Positions 24,609 through 33,837 are shown, numbered from the stretch's first letter. The stretch is DNA of 64,000 nt from Actinoplanes palleronii (GCF_016862315.1 NZ_BOMS01000051.1:124001-188000); one strand, 5' to 3'. Made by a program: numbers and translations. The notes: generated by a model from the sequence alone, not told the origin.

Positions 24609-26636
24609 GTGGCTCGCAAGCTGCTCGCGGGCGTCCTGGTGCTGGGCCTCGTCGGTGGGCTGTCCGCGCCCGCCGAAGCCGCGGCTACCTGGACGCCCGC
24701 AAATGACCTGGAGGGCTCGTGCGTCACCCTCCAGGTGTTCAACGGAACCGCATCGCTCGGCTACGTCTTCAAGGACTCGGTCGGCTACGGCTTCACCGGC
24801 ACCGCCACCAAGGCCGAGCCGTTCCGCTTCGAGGCCACCCAGCTCGGCCGCTACCAGCTGCGTGACCACACCGGCGCGCCGCCGTACCAGAGCACGGTCG
24901 GCTGGGTCTGGGCCGGCGACAAGTACGGCGACCGGGCGGACTGGACGGTCAGCTCCTCCGAGGGCAAGTACAAGCTGGTCAGCACGGCCACCGGGCAGCA
25001 GATGGGCTCCTACCTCGGCGGGCTCGGCGCGGGCAGCGGGACCGTGGCGTTCGCACCGGCCACCGGCTGCGCGGCGATCCCGGACATCACCACCGGGGTG
25101 AGCGGCACACCGAACCCGGCGGTCGACTCCAGCGGCAAGCTGGTCGGCTGGATCGACGCGCACGCGCACATCACCGCGGCGGAGGCGTTCGGCGGTTCGC
25201 TGCACTGCGGTGACGCGTACGCCGCCGGCGGCGCACCGGTCGCCCTGGCCGGCTGTGCCTCGCACGCCACCCTGGGCTGGGGCGCGCTGCTCGAGGCGAT
25301 CATCGCGGGCACCGACCCGATCAACTCGTCCGAGCAGGGCTGGCCGAGCTTCACCGACTGGCCGCAGAACGACACGATGCTGCACGAGGCGTCGTACTTC
25401 CGCAGCCTGGAACGGGCCTGGCAGTCCGGCCAGCGGGTGCTCAACGTGCTGCTGGTGGCGAACCGGGTGATCTGCGGGCTGACCCTGGAGCACACCTCCT
25501 GCGACGAGATGGACCAGATCCGGGCGCAGTCGACGTACCTGCGGAAGATGCAGGACTACATCGACGCCCGCAGCGGCGGACCCGGCAAGGGCTGGTTCCG
25601 GCTGGCCACCACGCCGGCCGAGGTCCGGGCGATCGCGGCACAGGGCAAGCTCGCCGTCACCATCGGCGTGGAGAACTCGGAGATCTTCGGCTGCCGCGAG
25701 GTCAACGACGTGCCGCAGTGCACCACCGCGCAGATCGACGCCGGGCTCAACGAGCTGCAGGCCATGGGGGTCAGCGGGTTCTACCCGGTGCACAAGTTCG
25801 ACAACGCGTTCGGCGGCACCCGCTTCGACGAGGGCGTCACCGGCGCCGCGGTGAACGTCGGCAACCTGATCTCGACCGGTCACTGGTGGCAGGCGACCAG
25901 CTGCACCGGACCGTCCGACAACGAGCAGCCGATCGTCAGCGACGACCTCGCGAAGCTGCTCGCGCTCGGCGTCGACCTGCCGGCCGGCGCGATCCTGCCG
26001 GTCTACCCGAGCGGCAAGATCTGCAACGTCCGCGGGCTCACCGCGCTCGGCAAGTACCTGGTCCAGAAGATGATGGACCGCGGCATGGTCATCCACATCG
26101 ACCACATGAGCGTGAAGACCGCGACCGCGGTGCTCGACCTGGCCGAGCAGGCCGGGTACGCCGGGGTCACCTCGGTGCACACCTGGGCCGACCGGACCCT
26201 GGTGAACCGGGTTCTCGGGCTCGGCGGGTTCGTCGCCTCCTACGCGTTCGCGGCCACCGACGACGGCACCGGCACGCCGACGTTCCTCGACGAGTGGCGC
26301 GCCAACAAGGCCCTCGCCAACGGCACGAAGATCACCGGGTACGGGGTCGGCTCGGACGTGAACGGGCTGGGCCCGCAGGCCGCGCCCCGCCTGACCGCCG
26401 GCGCCAGCCCGCTCACCTACCCGTTCACCGCCACGAACGGCACCAAGGTCGCCAAGCAGGTCTGGGGCACCCGCACCTTCGACCTGAACACCGACGGCGT
26501 CGCCCAGTACGGCCTGTACGCCGACTGGATCACCGACCTGACCAACCAGGCCGGCTCGGACAAGGCGTTGCTCACCAAGCAGTTGATGAGCGGGGCCGAG
26601 GCGTACGTGACGATGTGGGAAAAGGCCCGCTCGTGA
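24609..26636 (+). CDS. secreted metal-dependent hydrolase (amidohydrolase / M19-like)
   Basis: The 675-aa protein has a Sec signal (MARKLLAGVLVLGLVGGLSAPAEA, cut near residue 25), an N-terminal beta-rich domain (about 30-160) and a TIM-barrel hydrolase domain. D183-A-H185-A-H187 in IDAHAHIT is a metal-binding motif; MVIHIDHMS (about 495) and TSVHTW (about 523) supply more ligands. The layout resembles renal dipeptidase (M19) or amidohydrolases. The substrate is unknown. GTG 24609 follows AAGGGGG. First gene of an operon with an MFS carrier (GTGA overlap) and a GH1 enzyme. Confidence 0.7.
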   Translation: MARKLLAGVLVLGLVGGLSAPAEAAATWTPANDLEGSCVTLQVFNGTASLGYVFKDSVGYGFTGTATKAEPFRFEATQLGRYQLRDHTGAPPYQSTVGWVWAGDKYGDRADWTVSSSEGKYKLVSTATGQQMGSYLGGLGAGSGTVAFAPATGCAAIPDITTGVSGTPNPAVDSSGKLVGWIDAHAHITAAEAFGGSLHCGDAYAAGGAPVALAGCASHATLGWGALLEAIIAGTDPINSSEQGWPSFTDWPQNDTMLHEASYFRSLERAWQSGQRVLNVLLVANRVICGLTLEHTSCDEMDQIRAQSTYLRKMQDYIDARSGGPGKGWFRLATTPAEVRAIAAQGKLAVTIGVENSEIFGCREVNDVPQCTTAQIDAGLNELQAMGVSGFYPVHKFDNAFGGTRFDEGVTGAAVNVGNLISTGHWWQATSCTGPSDNEQPIVSDDLAKLLALGVDLPAGAILPVYPSGKICNVRGLTALGKYLVQKMMDRGMVIHIDHMSVKTATAVLDLAEQAGYAGVTSVHTWADRTLVNRVLGLGGFVASYAFAATDDGTGTPTFLDEWRANKALANGTKITGYGVGSDVNGLGPQAAPRLTAGASPLTYPFTATNGTKVAKQVWGTRTFDLNTDGVAQYGLYADWITDLTNQAGSDKALLTKQLMSGAEAYVTMWEKARS

Positions 26637-27874
26637 CGGAAGTCGTCACCGAAACGCCGGTGCGTACGCGATGGATGGTCGCGTACGCACTGGCGATGAT
26701 CGGGGTCGCGGCCGGCTGGTTCGGCCCGATCCAGATCCTGCTGCCCGAGCATGCCGCCCGGCTGGCCGGCGAGGGTGGCAAGGAGTCGTTGCTCGCACTG
26801 GTCACCGCGGTCGGTGCGGGCGCCTCCCTGATCGCCAACCCGCTCTGGGGGGTGCTCTCCGACCGGATGGGCGCCCGGCGCCGGCCGATCTTCGTGGCCG
26901 GCACCGTGATCGGGGTGGCCGGCCTGCTGGTCCTCTCGGCCGCCGACTCGCGGGCGCTGATGATGACCGGCTGGGTGCTGGTCCAGGTCGGGCTGAACGG
27001 CCCGCTCGCCGCGCTGGCCGCGATGATCGGCGACCGGGTGCCGGAACGGCAGCGCGGCACGGTCGGCGCGCTGTTCGGCGTCGCCCAGATCGTCGGCGTG
27101 GTGCTCGGCACCGCCCTGGCCGTCGCGGTCGGCCAGGGTGCGCCCGGCTACATCGCGGTGGCCGTGGCGGTGCCCGCGCTCGGTGCCGCCCTGCTCCTGC
27201 TGCGCGACGGGCGCGATGGGCGCGACGGGCGCGATGGGCGCGATGGGCACGACGGGAGCGGCGTCGCGCGGGTCGCGGCCGGGCCGACGAACTGGTCGGT
27301 GCTGCTGCGCCCGGGCGCCCAGTTCGCCTGGGCCTGGCTGATCCGGTTCCTGCTCAACCTGGTCAACGCGCTGGTGCTGGTCTATCTCTTCTACTACCTG
27401 TCGGACCGGGTCGGTGTGACCGACGCGGCGACCTGGGTGCTGATCCTGACCGTGGTGAACGTGCTGTTCGCCGGGCTGTTCGGGTTCGCCGGCGGGGTGC
27501 TGTCGGACCGCTGGCAGCGCCGCAAGGTGTTCGTCGTGGCGGCCGGGGTGATTCTGGCCGCCGGGACCACGCTGATGGCCCTGTTCCCGGTCGTCGCCGT
27601 GGTGATCGTCGCGTCGGTGCTGGTCGGCGCGGGGTGGGGCGCGTACGTGGCGGTCGACATGGCGGTGATCACGCACGTCCTGCCGGACGCCGAGACCCGG
27701 GCCACCATGCTCGGCGTCGCCAACATCGCCGGCACCCTGCCGCAGCTGCTCGCCCCGGTCGTCGCCGCGCCGATCGTCACCCGGCTCGGCGGCTATCCCG
27801 CGCTCTACCTGCTCACCGCGGGTTTTGCCGTGCTGGCCCTGCTGTGCCTGCCCCGCCTGAAAGCGTTGTCGTGA
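26633..27874 (+). CDS. MFS transporter, sugar-uptake type by context
   Basis: The 413-aa protein has 12 predicted helices and motif A GVLSDRMGARRRP (about 80-92), repeated as GVLSDRWQRRKV after helix 8. A 54-bp run of 9-bp repeats encodes six DG-containing tripeptides in the central loop (residues 191-208). It starts with GTG overlapping the hydrolase TGA and ends with GTGA into the GH1 gene, so it may import the sugar that GH1 cleaves. That is inferred from position only. Confidence 0.85.
   Translation: MTEVVTETPVRTRWMVAYALAMIGVAAGWFGPIQILLPEHAARLAGEGGKESLLALVTAVGAGASLIANPLWGVLSDRMGARRRPIFVAGTVIGVAGLLVLSAADSRALMMTGWVLVQVGLNGPLAALAAMIGDRVPERQRGTVGALFGVAQIVGVVLGTALAVAVGQGAPGYIAVAVAVPALGAALLLLRDGRDGRDGRDGRDGHDGSGVARVAAGPTNWSVLLRPGAQFAWAWLIRFLLNLVNALVLVYLFYYLSDRVGVTDAATWVLILTVVNVLFAGLFGFAGGVLSDRWQRRKVFVVAAGVILAAGTTLMALFPVVAVVIVASVLVGAGWGAYVAVDMAVITHVLPDAETRATMLGVANIAGTLPQLLAPVVAAPIVTRLGGYPALYLLTAGFAVLALLCLPRLKALS
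27203..27256 (+). repeat. 9-bp tandem repeat, six units, in-frame
   Basis: Units of the form CGCGAYGGG repeat six times and encode RDG x5 then HDG in the cytoplasmic loop of the MFS protein. Whole-unit changes would keep the frame. Confidence 0.9.
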
Positions 27875-29235
27875 AAGGACCTTCCTTGATCCAGTTTCCC
27901 CCCGGTTTCCGGTTCGGCATGGCGACCTCGGCGTACCAGATCGAGGGCGCGGCCGACGTCGGCGGCAAGGGCCCGAGCATCTGGGACACGTTCACGGCCC
28001 GCCCCGGCACGGTCCGGCACGGCGAGGACGGCCGGACCGCGATCGATCACTACCACCGGTACGCCGAGGACGTCGGCCACATCGCCGAGGCCGGTGTGCA
28101 GGACTACCGCTTCTCGATCTCCTGGACCCGCGCGCTGGCCGACCCGGACTTCTACGACCGGCTGGTGGACGAACTGCTCACCGCCGGGGTCCGCCCGGTT
28201 CCCACGCTCTACCACTGGGACCTGCCGCAGGAGCTGGAGGATCGGGGCGGCTGGCTGAACCGGGACACCGCGCACCGGCTCGCCGACTACGCCAGTGCCG
28301 TGGCGCTGCGGCTCGGTGACCGGGTCCGTGACTGGATCACGATGAACGAGATGAACGTGCACACCCTGTACGGGTACGCGCTCACCGATCACGCGCCGGC
28401 CCGGGGGCTCGGCCTGGCCGCCCTGCCCGCCGCCCACCACCAGCTGCTCGCGCACGGGCTGGCCGTCCAGGTGCTGCGCACGCATGGTGCCGGCGCGATC
28501 GGCATCGCCAACCAGCACTTCCCGGTCTCCGCGGCCGGCGACGACCCGGCCGACCAGTTCGCCGCCGAGATGTTCCGCAACCTGACCAACTGGACGTTCT
28601 CCGACCCGATCCTGCTCGGTGACTACCCGGACGAGATGATCCGCGCCGGTATCGGCACGTCCGGCGCACAACTCGACCGCGACCTGGAACTGATCGGCGC
28701 CCGGCTGGACTTCTACGGCGTCAACTTCTACGAGCCGACCGCGGTCGAGGCGCCCCGCGAGGGCAAGGACTACGCCGGGGTGCTGGAGGTCGACATCCCG
28801 GAGGGGCTGCCGTTCTCGCCGGTGCCGGTGAAGAGCGACGAACGCACCGACTTCGGGTGGGCGATCGTGCCCGGCGCGCTCACCGAGATCCTGGTCGCGC
28901 TGCGCGACAGGTACCCGGCGCTGCCGCCGGTGATCGTCACCGAGAACGGCGCGTCCTTCCACGACGCGCCGCCCGGTCCGGACGGGCGGGTGCACGACCC
29001 GCGCCGGATCGCGTATCTGGACGCGCACCTGCGGGCGGTCAAGGCGGCCATCGACGCCGGCGTGCGGGTGGACGGTTTCTACGTCTGGTCGGCGTTCGAC
29101 AACTTCGAGTGGGCCGCCGGTTACGACGAACGGTTCGGCCTGGTCCACGTGGACCAGGAAACCCTTACCCGGACGCGGAAGGACTCCTGGTACTGGTACC
29201 GCGACCTGATCAGCGGGTGTGGCGCAACTGACTGA
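27871..29235 (+). CDS. glycoside hydrolase family 1 (beta-glucosidase type)
   Basis: The 454-aa enzyme has the GH1 N-terminal signature FRFGMATSAYQIEGA and the barrel motifs RFSISWTR and LYHWDLPQ. The acid/base is Glu160 in TMNEMN, where most GH1 enzymes have NEP; the nucleophile is Glu358 in VTENGASFHD. It lacks a signal peptide, so it acts in the cytosol. It retains configuration and probably cleaves beta-glucosides. GTG 27871 overlaps the MFS TGA; TTG 27886 after AAAGGA is an alternative. Its last 26 bp overlap the convergent TetR gene. Confidence 0.92.
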   Translation: MKGPSLIQFPPGFRFGMATSAYQIEGAADVGGKGPSIWDTFTARPGTVRHGEDGRTAIDHYHRYAEDVGHIAEAGVQDYRFSISWTRALADPDFYDRLVDELLTAGVRPVPTLYHWDLPQELEDRGGWLNRDTAHRLADYASAVALRLGDRVRDWITMNEMNVHTLYGYALTDHAPARGLGLAALPAAHHQLLAHGLAVQVLRTHGAGAIGIANQHFPVSAAGDDPADQFAAEMFRNLTNWTFSDPILLGDYPDEMIRAGIGTSGAQLDRDLELIGARLDFYGVNFYEPTAVEAPREGKDYAGVLEVDIPEGLPFSPVPVKSDERTDFGWAIVPGALTEILVALRDRYPALPPVIVTENGASFHDAPPGPDGRVHDPRRIAYLDAHLRAVKAAIDAGVRVDGFYVWSAFDNFEWAAGYDERFGLVHVDQETLTRTRKDSWYWYRDLISGCGATD

Positions 29236-29812
29236 CGAAGTCGTCGGCGAGGCGGGTCAGGCGTTCGGCCCGGCCCTCCTCGGCCCAGCCGTCCACCAGG
29301 CTGAGCAGCGAACTGCCCTCGACCAGGATGATGAAGTCGTCGATCACCGCTTCATCGGTCACCCCGACCCGCAGCTCGTCCAGCTCACGGGCCTCGCGCA
29401 GGCAGGTGCGCAGGTGCACGCGGATCGCCCGGTGCGACGCGCGGCGGGACTCGGCCAGCAGCGGATGCGACAGTGCCGCACCGGCGAAGGCCACGTTGAC
29501 GTGCGCGTCCGCGGCCCGCTCCTCGTCGATCGGCAGCACCGCGTCGAGGGCGGCGCGGAGAGCGGCTAATCCGGATCGGTCACCGCCGATCCGGAAGGCG
29601 CGCTCCACGATCTGCTCGTAGACCGCGTGCTGTGCCGCGACCAGGATGTCGTCCTTGCCGCCGAGGAAGTGCGCGAGAACGCTGAGCGAGCAGCCGGCCT
29701 CGTCGGCGATCGCCCGGGTGGTGGTGCCCTCGACGCCGCGCGCCCGCACCACCCGCCAGGTGGCCGCGAGGAGCTGCGCCTTCCGCACCTCGTGGTCCAC
29801 CAGCCTAGGCAC
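29210..29812 (-). CDS. TetR family transcriptional regulator
   Basis: The 200-aa protein has a TetR helix-turn-helix (residues 10-55; GTTTRAIADEAGCSLSVLAHFLGGKDDIL) and a BetI-like C-terminal ligand domain. The C-terminus overlaps the 3' end of the GH1 gene by 26 bp tail to tail. The target may be the hydrolase operon or itself. The GTG start lies 6 nt after TAAGCT. Confidence 0.88.
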   Translation of the reverse strand: MPRLVDHEVRKAQLLAATWRVVRARGVEGTTTRAIADEAGCSLSVLAHFLGGKDDILVAAQHAVYEQIVERAFRIGGDRSGLAALRAALDAVLPIDEERAADAHVNVAFAGAALSHPLLAESRRASHRAIRVHLRTCLREARELDELRVGVTDEAVIDDFIILVEGSSLLSLVDGWAEEGRAERLTRLADDFVSQLRHTR

Positions 29813-29818
29813 CCGCCC

Positions 29819-29824
29819 AGCTTA
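29819..29824 (-). promoter_or_regulatory. -10 element for leaderless TetR mRNA
   Basis: TAAGCT on the minus strand is 6 nt before GTG 29812. Confidence 0.4.
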
Positions 29825-29902
29825 TCCAGCGAGTGTTTCCCCTCCCGCCCCACACCTCCGCGACACCGTGCCACTCGAGGCCCGGCCGCGACTCCCGACT
29901 TT

Positions 29903-29955
29903 GGCTGGCTCTCAGGGGTGCCTCCGCGGTGCGGAGGCACCCCTGAGGCCCAGCC
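29903..29955. repeat. 53-bp palindromic element P6
   Basis: Best-preserved copy. A perfect 17-bp stem (29911-29927 with 29931-29947) and loop GGT, flanked by GGCTGG/CCAGCC. It lies in the 256-bp gap between the TetR gene and the 3' end of the MFS gene. Confidence 0.9.
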
Positions 29956-29989
29956 GGGACCTGGAGGCGCGCTGCGGTCGGGAGTGGCC

Positions 29990-30058
29990 ACGGGCTCGCG
30001 TCCGCCTCACGGGCGGGACTCGGCTTGTAGCCTGCGGACGTGCGCTCCCTATTCGTAC
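29990..30058 (-). repeat. post-stop GTACGA repeat, copy R4
   Basis: On the minus strand it reads GTACGAATAGGGAGCGCACG, then TCCGCAGGCTACAAGCC and GAGTCCCG. It starts 10 nt after the TAA of the MFS gene. Confidence 0.8.
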
Positions 30059-30068
30059 CAAATAGGGG

Positions 30069-31232
30069 TTATGAGACCGGAGCGACCGTGAGGTGGCGCA
30101 GGCGGCGGGCCAGCGGGAGGGTGAGGATCACGCCGAGCACCGGGATGAGGAAGGCGATCCGCAGGCTGATCGGTTCGGAGAGCGCGCCGAGCAGGACCGC
30201 GCCGAGCAGTGCGCCGCCGTAGTTGAACAGGTTCACCCGGGCGATCACCTCGTCGCTGCTCTCCGCGGCGGCCTCGCCGGCCGCGCTGAACGCCAGCGGG
30301 ACCAGGACGCCGACACCGATGCCGGCGATCGCGAAACCGACGACCGCGGCGGGCACCGACGGCAGCAACACCACCAGGGCGCAGCCGGCGCCGGAGACGG
30401 CGAGCGAGCCGACCGCCATCGCCACCCGGCCCGCGCGCGGCACCATGTGGTCCGCGAACAGGCGGCTGACCAGCACCATCGCCTGGTAGGCGGCATAGCC
30501 GAGCGGGACCACCGAGGCCTTCGCGGCGAGCGAGTCCTTCAGGTAGACCGAGCTCCAGGTGCTCACCGCGGAGTCCACCAGGAACGCCGTGAAGATCAAC
30601 ATTCCGCAGACCCAGACCACCCGGCGCACCGCGCGGCCGCCGGCCTCGTGAACCACACTGGAGCGTTCGGTACGAGCCGGCTCGAAGCCCCGCCAGCCGG
30701 CCAGCCCGACCAGCACGGAGAACCCGGCCGCCGCGCCGACCGCGATCGTCGCCCCGCTGCCCCGGCCCAGCGACCAGGACATCAGCAGCGCCGCCACGAT
30801 CGCGGCGGCCGTGTACGCGGCGAACAGCCGGCTCATCACGCTGCGACCCAGCCGGGCCTGCACCAGCACGCCCTGCATGCTGAGCGAGGCGTCCACCGTG
30901 CCCAGACCGATCCCGTAACACAGCAGGATCACCACGAAGAGCGCGTTCGGCGTGCCGACGGTCGTCCCGGCGAGACCGGCGCCGACCAGGAACAGGCCGC
31001 CGGCCAGGGCGTACCGGCTGCCCCAGCGGGCCGCCACCTTCTCGGCGATCACCGAGCCGCCGGCCGCGACCACGCAGACGAGCAGCAGGATCGCGGACAC
31101 GAACGCGTCGTCGATGCCCTGTCGCTCCTTGAACGCGGGCAGTGCGGTGACCACCGCGGCATACCCGAGCCCCTGGGCCGCATAGCCGGCACCGATCAAT
31201 CGGGCCCGGGCCCCGGCGCTCATGTCGCTCAT
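30069..31232 (-). CDS. MFS transporter
   Basis: The 387-aa protein has about 12 hydrophobic helices with small loops. It has no conserved substrate motif that I recognise; it resembles sugar/nucleoside-type or fosmidomycin-type carriers. ATG 31232 has GAGG 7 nt upstream; ATG 31223 is possible. The 140-bp upstream gap (31233-31372) contains a low-GC stretch that probably holds its promoter. The stop is followed by repeat R4. Confidence 0.8.
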   Translation of the reverse strand: MSDMSAGARARLIGAGYAAQGLGYAAVVTALPAFKERQGIDDAFVSAILLLVCVVAAGGSVIAEKVAARWGSRYALAGGLFLVGAGLAGTTVGTPNALFVVILLCYGIGLGTVDASLSMQGVLVQARLGRSVMSRLFAAYTAAAIVAALLMSWSLGRGSGATIAVGAAAGFSVLVGLAGWRGFEPARTERSSVVHEAGGRAVRRVVWVCGMLIFTAFLVDSAVSTWSSVYLKDSLAAKASVVPLGYAAYQAMVLVSRLFADHMVPRAGRVAMAVGSLAVSGAGCALVVLLPSVPAAVVGFAIAGIGVGVLVPLAFSAAGEAAAESSDEVIARVNLFNYGGALLGAVLLGALSEPISLRIAFLIPVLGVILTLPLARRLRHLTVAPVS

Positions 31233-31372
31233 CCTGCTGCCTCGCTCACGGTCCAGCGACGAAAGTCACATTCTTCAGCGCAGCATGCCGGGCCCGATCA
31301 TCAACAGCAACAACTTCTTTGTAAAAGAATTCACGTTCTTGCCATGCGGTCTTCCAGGACGGTGTAAAGCGG

Positions 31373-32008
31373 TCAGGGCAGCTGCCCCAGGGCCGGAGCG
31401 GCGGCGCGCAGGGCGGCGAACGCGTCGGCCAGACGCCACGCGGCCCGGTCCCGGGGACCGATCGGGTTGGAGATCGACCGCAGCTCGGCGAACGGCACAC
31501 CGGCACCGGCACCGGCCGCGGCGGTGGCGACGCCGTAACCCTCCATGGCCTCGGCGACGGCCTGCGGGAAGCGGGCCGCCAGCCGGGCGGCGGTCTCGGC
31601 GGTGCCGGTGACCGTGCTGAGCGTGAGAACGTCGCCGGTGACCGCGTGTGGCAGCGCGGCCTGCAGCGCCTTGAGCAGGGCCGGATCGGTCTCCAGGGTG
31701 CTGCTGCCGAAGCCGAGCTCCTCGATCGGGAGGAACCCGCCGGGTGACTCGGCGCCCAGGTCGGCGGCGATGGTGCGGGTGGCGAGCACCGTGCCGCCGA
31801 CGTCGGCGCGGCCGGGGAAACCGCCGGCGATGCCGACGCTGAGCACGGCGCGGTAGTCACTCCGGGCGAGCAGGCGGGCGGTTCCGGCGGCGGCCGCGGC
31901 CGGGCCGACGCCTACGGCTTCGACCACTACCGCATCGGCCAGGACCGCGCGGAGGGCTTCGGCTTCGGCGTCGACCGCGGTGACGACCAAGATTGGGTAC
32001 GGGGTCAC
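31373..32008 (-). CDS. mqnB: futalosine hydrolase
   Basis: The 211-aa phosphorylase/nucleosidase-fold protein has ILVVTAVDAEAEAL at the N-terminus, SVGIAGGFPG (about 58-67) and MEGYGVA (about 155-161), the conserved catalytic-site motifs of MTAN/MqnB. MqnB releases hypoxanthine from futalosine in menaquinone synthesis. GTG 32008 overlaps the TGA of the upstream MFS gene by 4 bp, so it is the second gene of that operon. Confidence 0.88.
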   Translation of the reverse strand: MTPYPILVVTAVDAEAEALRAVLADAVVVEAVGVGPAAAAAGTARLLARSDYRAVLSVGIAGGFPGRADVGGTVLATRTIAADLGAESPGGFLPIEELGFGSSTLETDPALLKALQAALPHAVTGDVLTLSTVTGTAETAARLAARFPQAVAEAMEGYGVATAAAGAGAGVPFAELRSISNPIGPRDRAAWRLADAFAALRAAAPALGQLP

Positions 32009-33837
32009 GAGTCCTCGCCGGTGTGTGCGCTCTGGTCAGCCGACGAGGGCCGGTAGACGTGGAAACCCGGCGGAGCGGGCGGGGTCGCCTTCTCCACGGG
32101 GGACTCGGTCTTCGCCACCGGGGCCGGGGCCGGCTCGGTCTTCTCCGCGGCGGGCTGCTCGGCGGTGGTGGGCTTGGGCTTGCGCCGGCCCGGCCACCAG
32201 CCACGGCTCGTGCGGGGCTTCTCCACCAGCGTCGTGTCGGCCTTGCCGGGGCGGGACTCCCGGGGCACTGGGTCGAAGTCGCGGGTGCCCGGCGGCGGGG
32301 CGTCGGCGGGACGGCGTGGGGTCGGCGGCTGGTGCCCGGCCCGGTGCGGCACCGTCGGGGCCTCCGGCCAGGGGTCGGTCGGCGCCGGGACGGCCAGGTC
32401 GGTGGTCATCGTCGTACCGGAAACGGCGCGGTCGGAAGCATCAGCGGCCTTGACGTCGCCCTCGATGTCTCCCGTGCCTTCCGGCCGGCCCGCGAGGCGC
32501 TCGTTGTGCAGGCGGGCGGCCATCCAGGCGGCCCGCGCGGCGGCCAGCACCGCGAGGACCGCGGCCAGGGCCACACCGAGGCGGCCGGTCAGCGGGATCA
32601 GGCCGATGCCGCCGCCGGTCACCCAGGCCAGCATCAGGACCGTCTCGGAGTGGGCGAACGCGGTGGCGCGCAGCCGCTCCGGGACGCGTTCCTGGATGCT
32701 GGCGTCGACGGCCAGCTTCGCGATGCCGCTGAACGTGGCGGTGAGCAGCGCCAGCAGGGTGATCGTGGCCAGGTTGTAGAAGACCGTGGCCAGGATCGCC
32801 ATCGCGGCGGTCACGATCAGGCCGCTGGACTGCAGCGCGAGCGGGCGGCGGATGCGCAGACCGGTGCCGGCCGCGGTGGACAGGAACGTGCCCAGGGCCA
32901 GCGCGCCGCCGACCAGGCCGACCGCGGCGCCCTTGGTGAGCTCATAACCGAGCACCGTGGTGCTCAGGTCACCGGCCATGATCGCGAAGGTCAGGTAGAG
33001 CAGCAGGAAACCGTAGAGCAGGCGCAGGCCGGCGCTGCCGATCAGGGTGGCCAGCACCAGCCGGCCGGAGAGCGGACGGTCCGAGCCGCGGCCCAGGCCG
33101 AGCACGGTGCGCCAGGCGCGCGGCATGGTCTCGGGCGGGTCGGAGTCGGCGCGGGGCGGCAGACGCAGCGCCACCACCATGCCGACCAGGAAGATCAGCG
33201 TGGCCACCCGCAGCGGCCACTGTGGCCCGAACGTGAAGGCCAGCAGGCCGATCGGGGCGACCAAGGCGCCGGCGAACGTGCCGTAGACGCTGGCCCGGGC
33301 GCCCACCTGGGACAGGCCGACCCCGTCCGGGAGCAGGCGGGGAACGGCGGCGGAACGGGCCACGCCGTAGGCCCGGGACAGGGCGAGGATGCCGAAGGCG
33401 GCCGGATAGAGCGCCCAGGTGTGCAGGTTGTCGGAGAGCACGTAGGCCAGGAACGCCCGGCCCAGCATGGTCACGGCCAGCGCATAGCGCCGGCCGTGCC
33501 GGAAGTGGTCGAGCAGCGGGCCGATCACCGGGGCCAGCAGCGCGAACGGGATCATGGTGATCAGCAGGTAGAGGCCCACCTTGCTGCGCGCCTCGCCGAG
33601 CGGGACGCTGAAGATGGTGCCGGCCAGGCCGATCGCGATGAGCGCGTCGCCGGCACAGGACACCGCGTGCAGGTCGAAGAGTCGGATCATGCCGATCTCG
33701 TTGGCGGCGCCGCGGGCCCGGGCGGTGCCGACCCGGCGGGTCGCCCACGCTCCGGCGCCGAGGGATCCACGCACCACCAGGCGCACGGCTTTGACGCCGG
33801 TGCCGACGGTGCGTCCGATTGTGGGAAGCAGCGGCAT
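32005..33837 (-). CDS. MFS transporter with long Pro-rich C-terminal tail
   Basis: The 610-aa protein has a membrane core of about 12 helices (about residues 50-425), then roughly 170 residues rich in Pro, Glu, Thr and Lys (PAPTDPWPEAPTVPHR etc.) with no recognised domain, probably a disordered cytosolic tail. Substrate unknown. ATG 33837 lies 7 nt after CAGGAT, which could be a -10 or a weak RBS; ATG 33846 is also possible. It is divergent from the DUF3027 gene and followed by mqnB. Confidence 0.8.
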   Translation of the reverse strand: MPLLPTIGRTVGTGVKAVRLVVRGSLGAGAWATRRVGTARARGAANEIGMIRLFDLHAVSCAGDALIAIGLAGTIFSVPLGEARSKVGLYLLITMIPFALLAPVIGPLLDHFRHGRRYALAVTMLGRAFLAYVLSDNLHTWALYPAAFGILALSRAYGVARSAAVPRLLPDGVGLSQVGARASVYGTFAGALVAPIGLLAFTFGPQWPLRVATLIFLVGMVVALRLPPRADSDPPETMPRAWRTVLGLGRGSDRPLSGRLVLATLIGSAGLRLLYGFLLLYLTFAIMAGDLSTTVLGYELTKGAAVGLVGGALALGTFLSTAAGTGLRIRRPLALQSSGLIVTAAMAILATVFYNLATITLLALLTATFSGIAKLAVDASIQERVPERLRATAFAHSETVLMLAWVTGGGIGLIPLTGRLGVALAAVLAVLAAARAAWMAARLHNERLAGRPEGTGDIEGDVKAADASDRAVSGTTMTTDLAVPAPTDPWPEAPTVPHRAGHQPPTPRRPADAPPPGTRDFDPVPRESRPGKADTTLVEKPRTSRGWWPGRRKPKPTTAEQPAAEKTEPAPAPVAKTESPVEKATPPAPPGFHVYRPSSADQSAHTGEDS

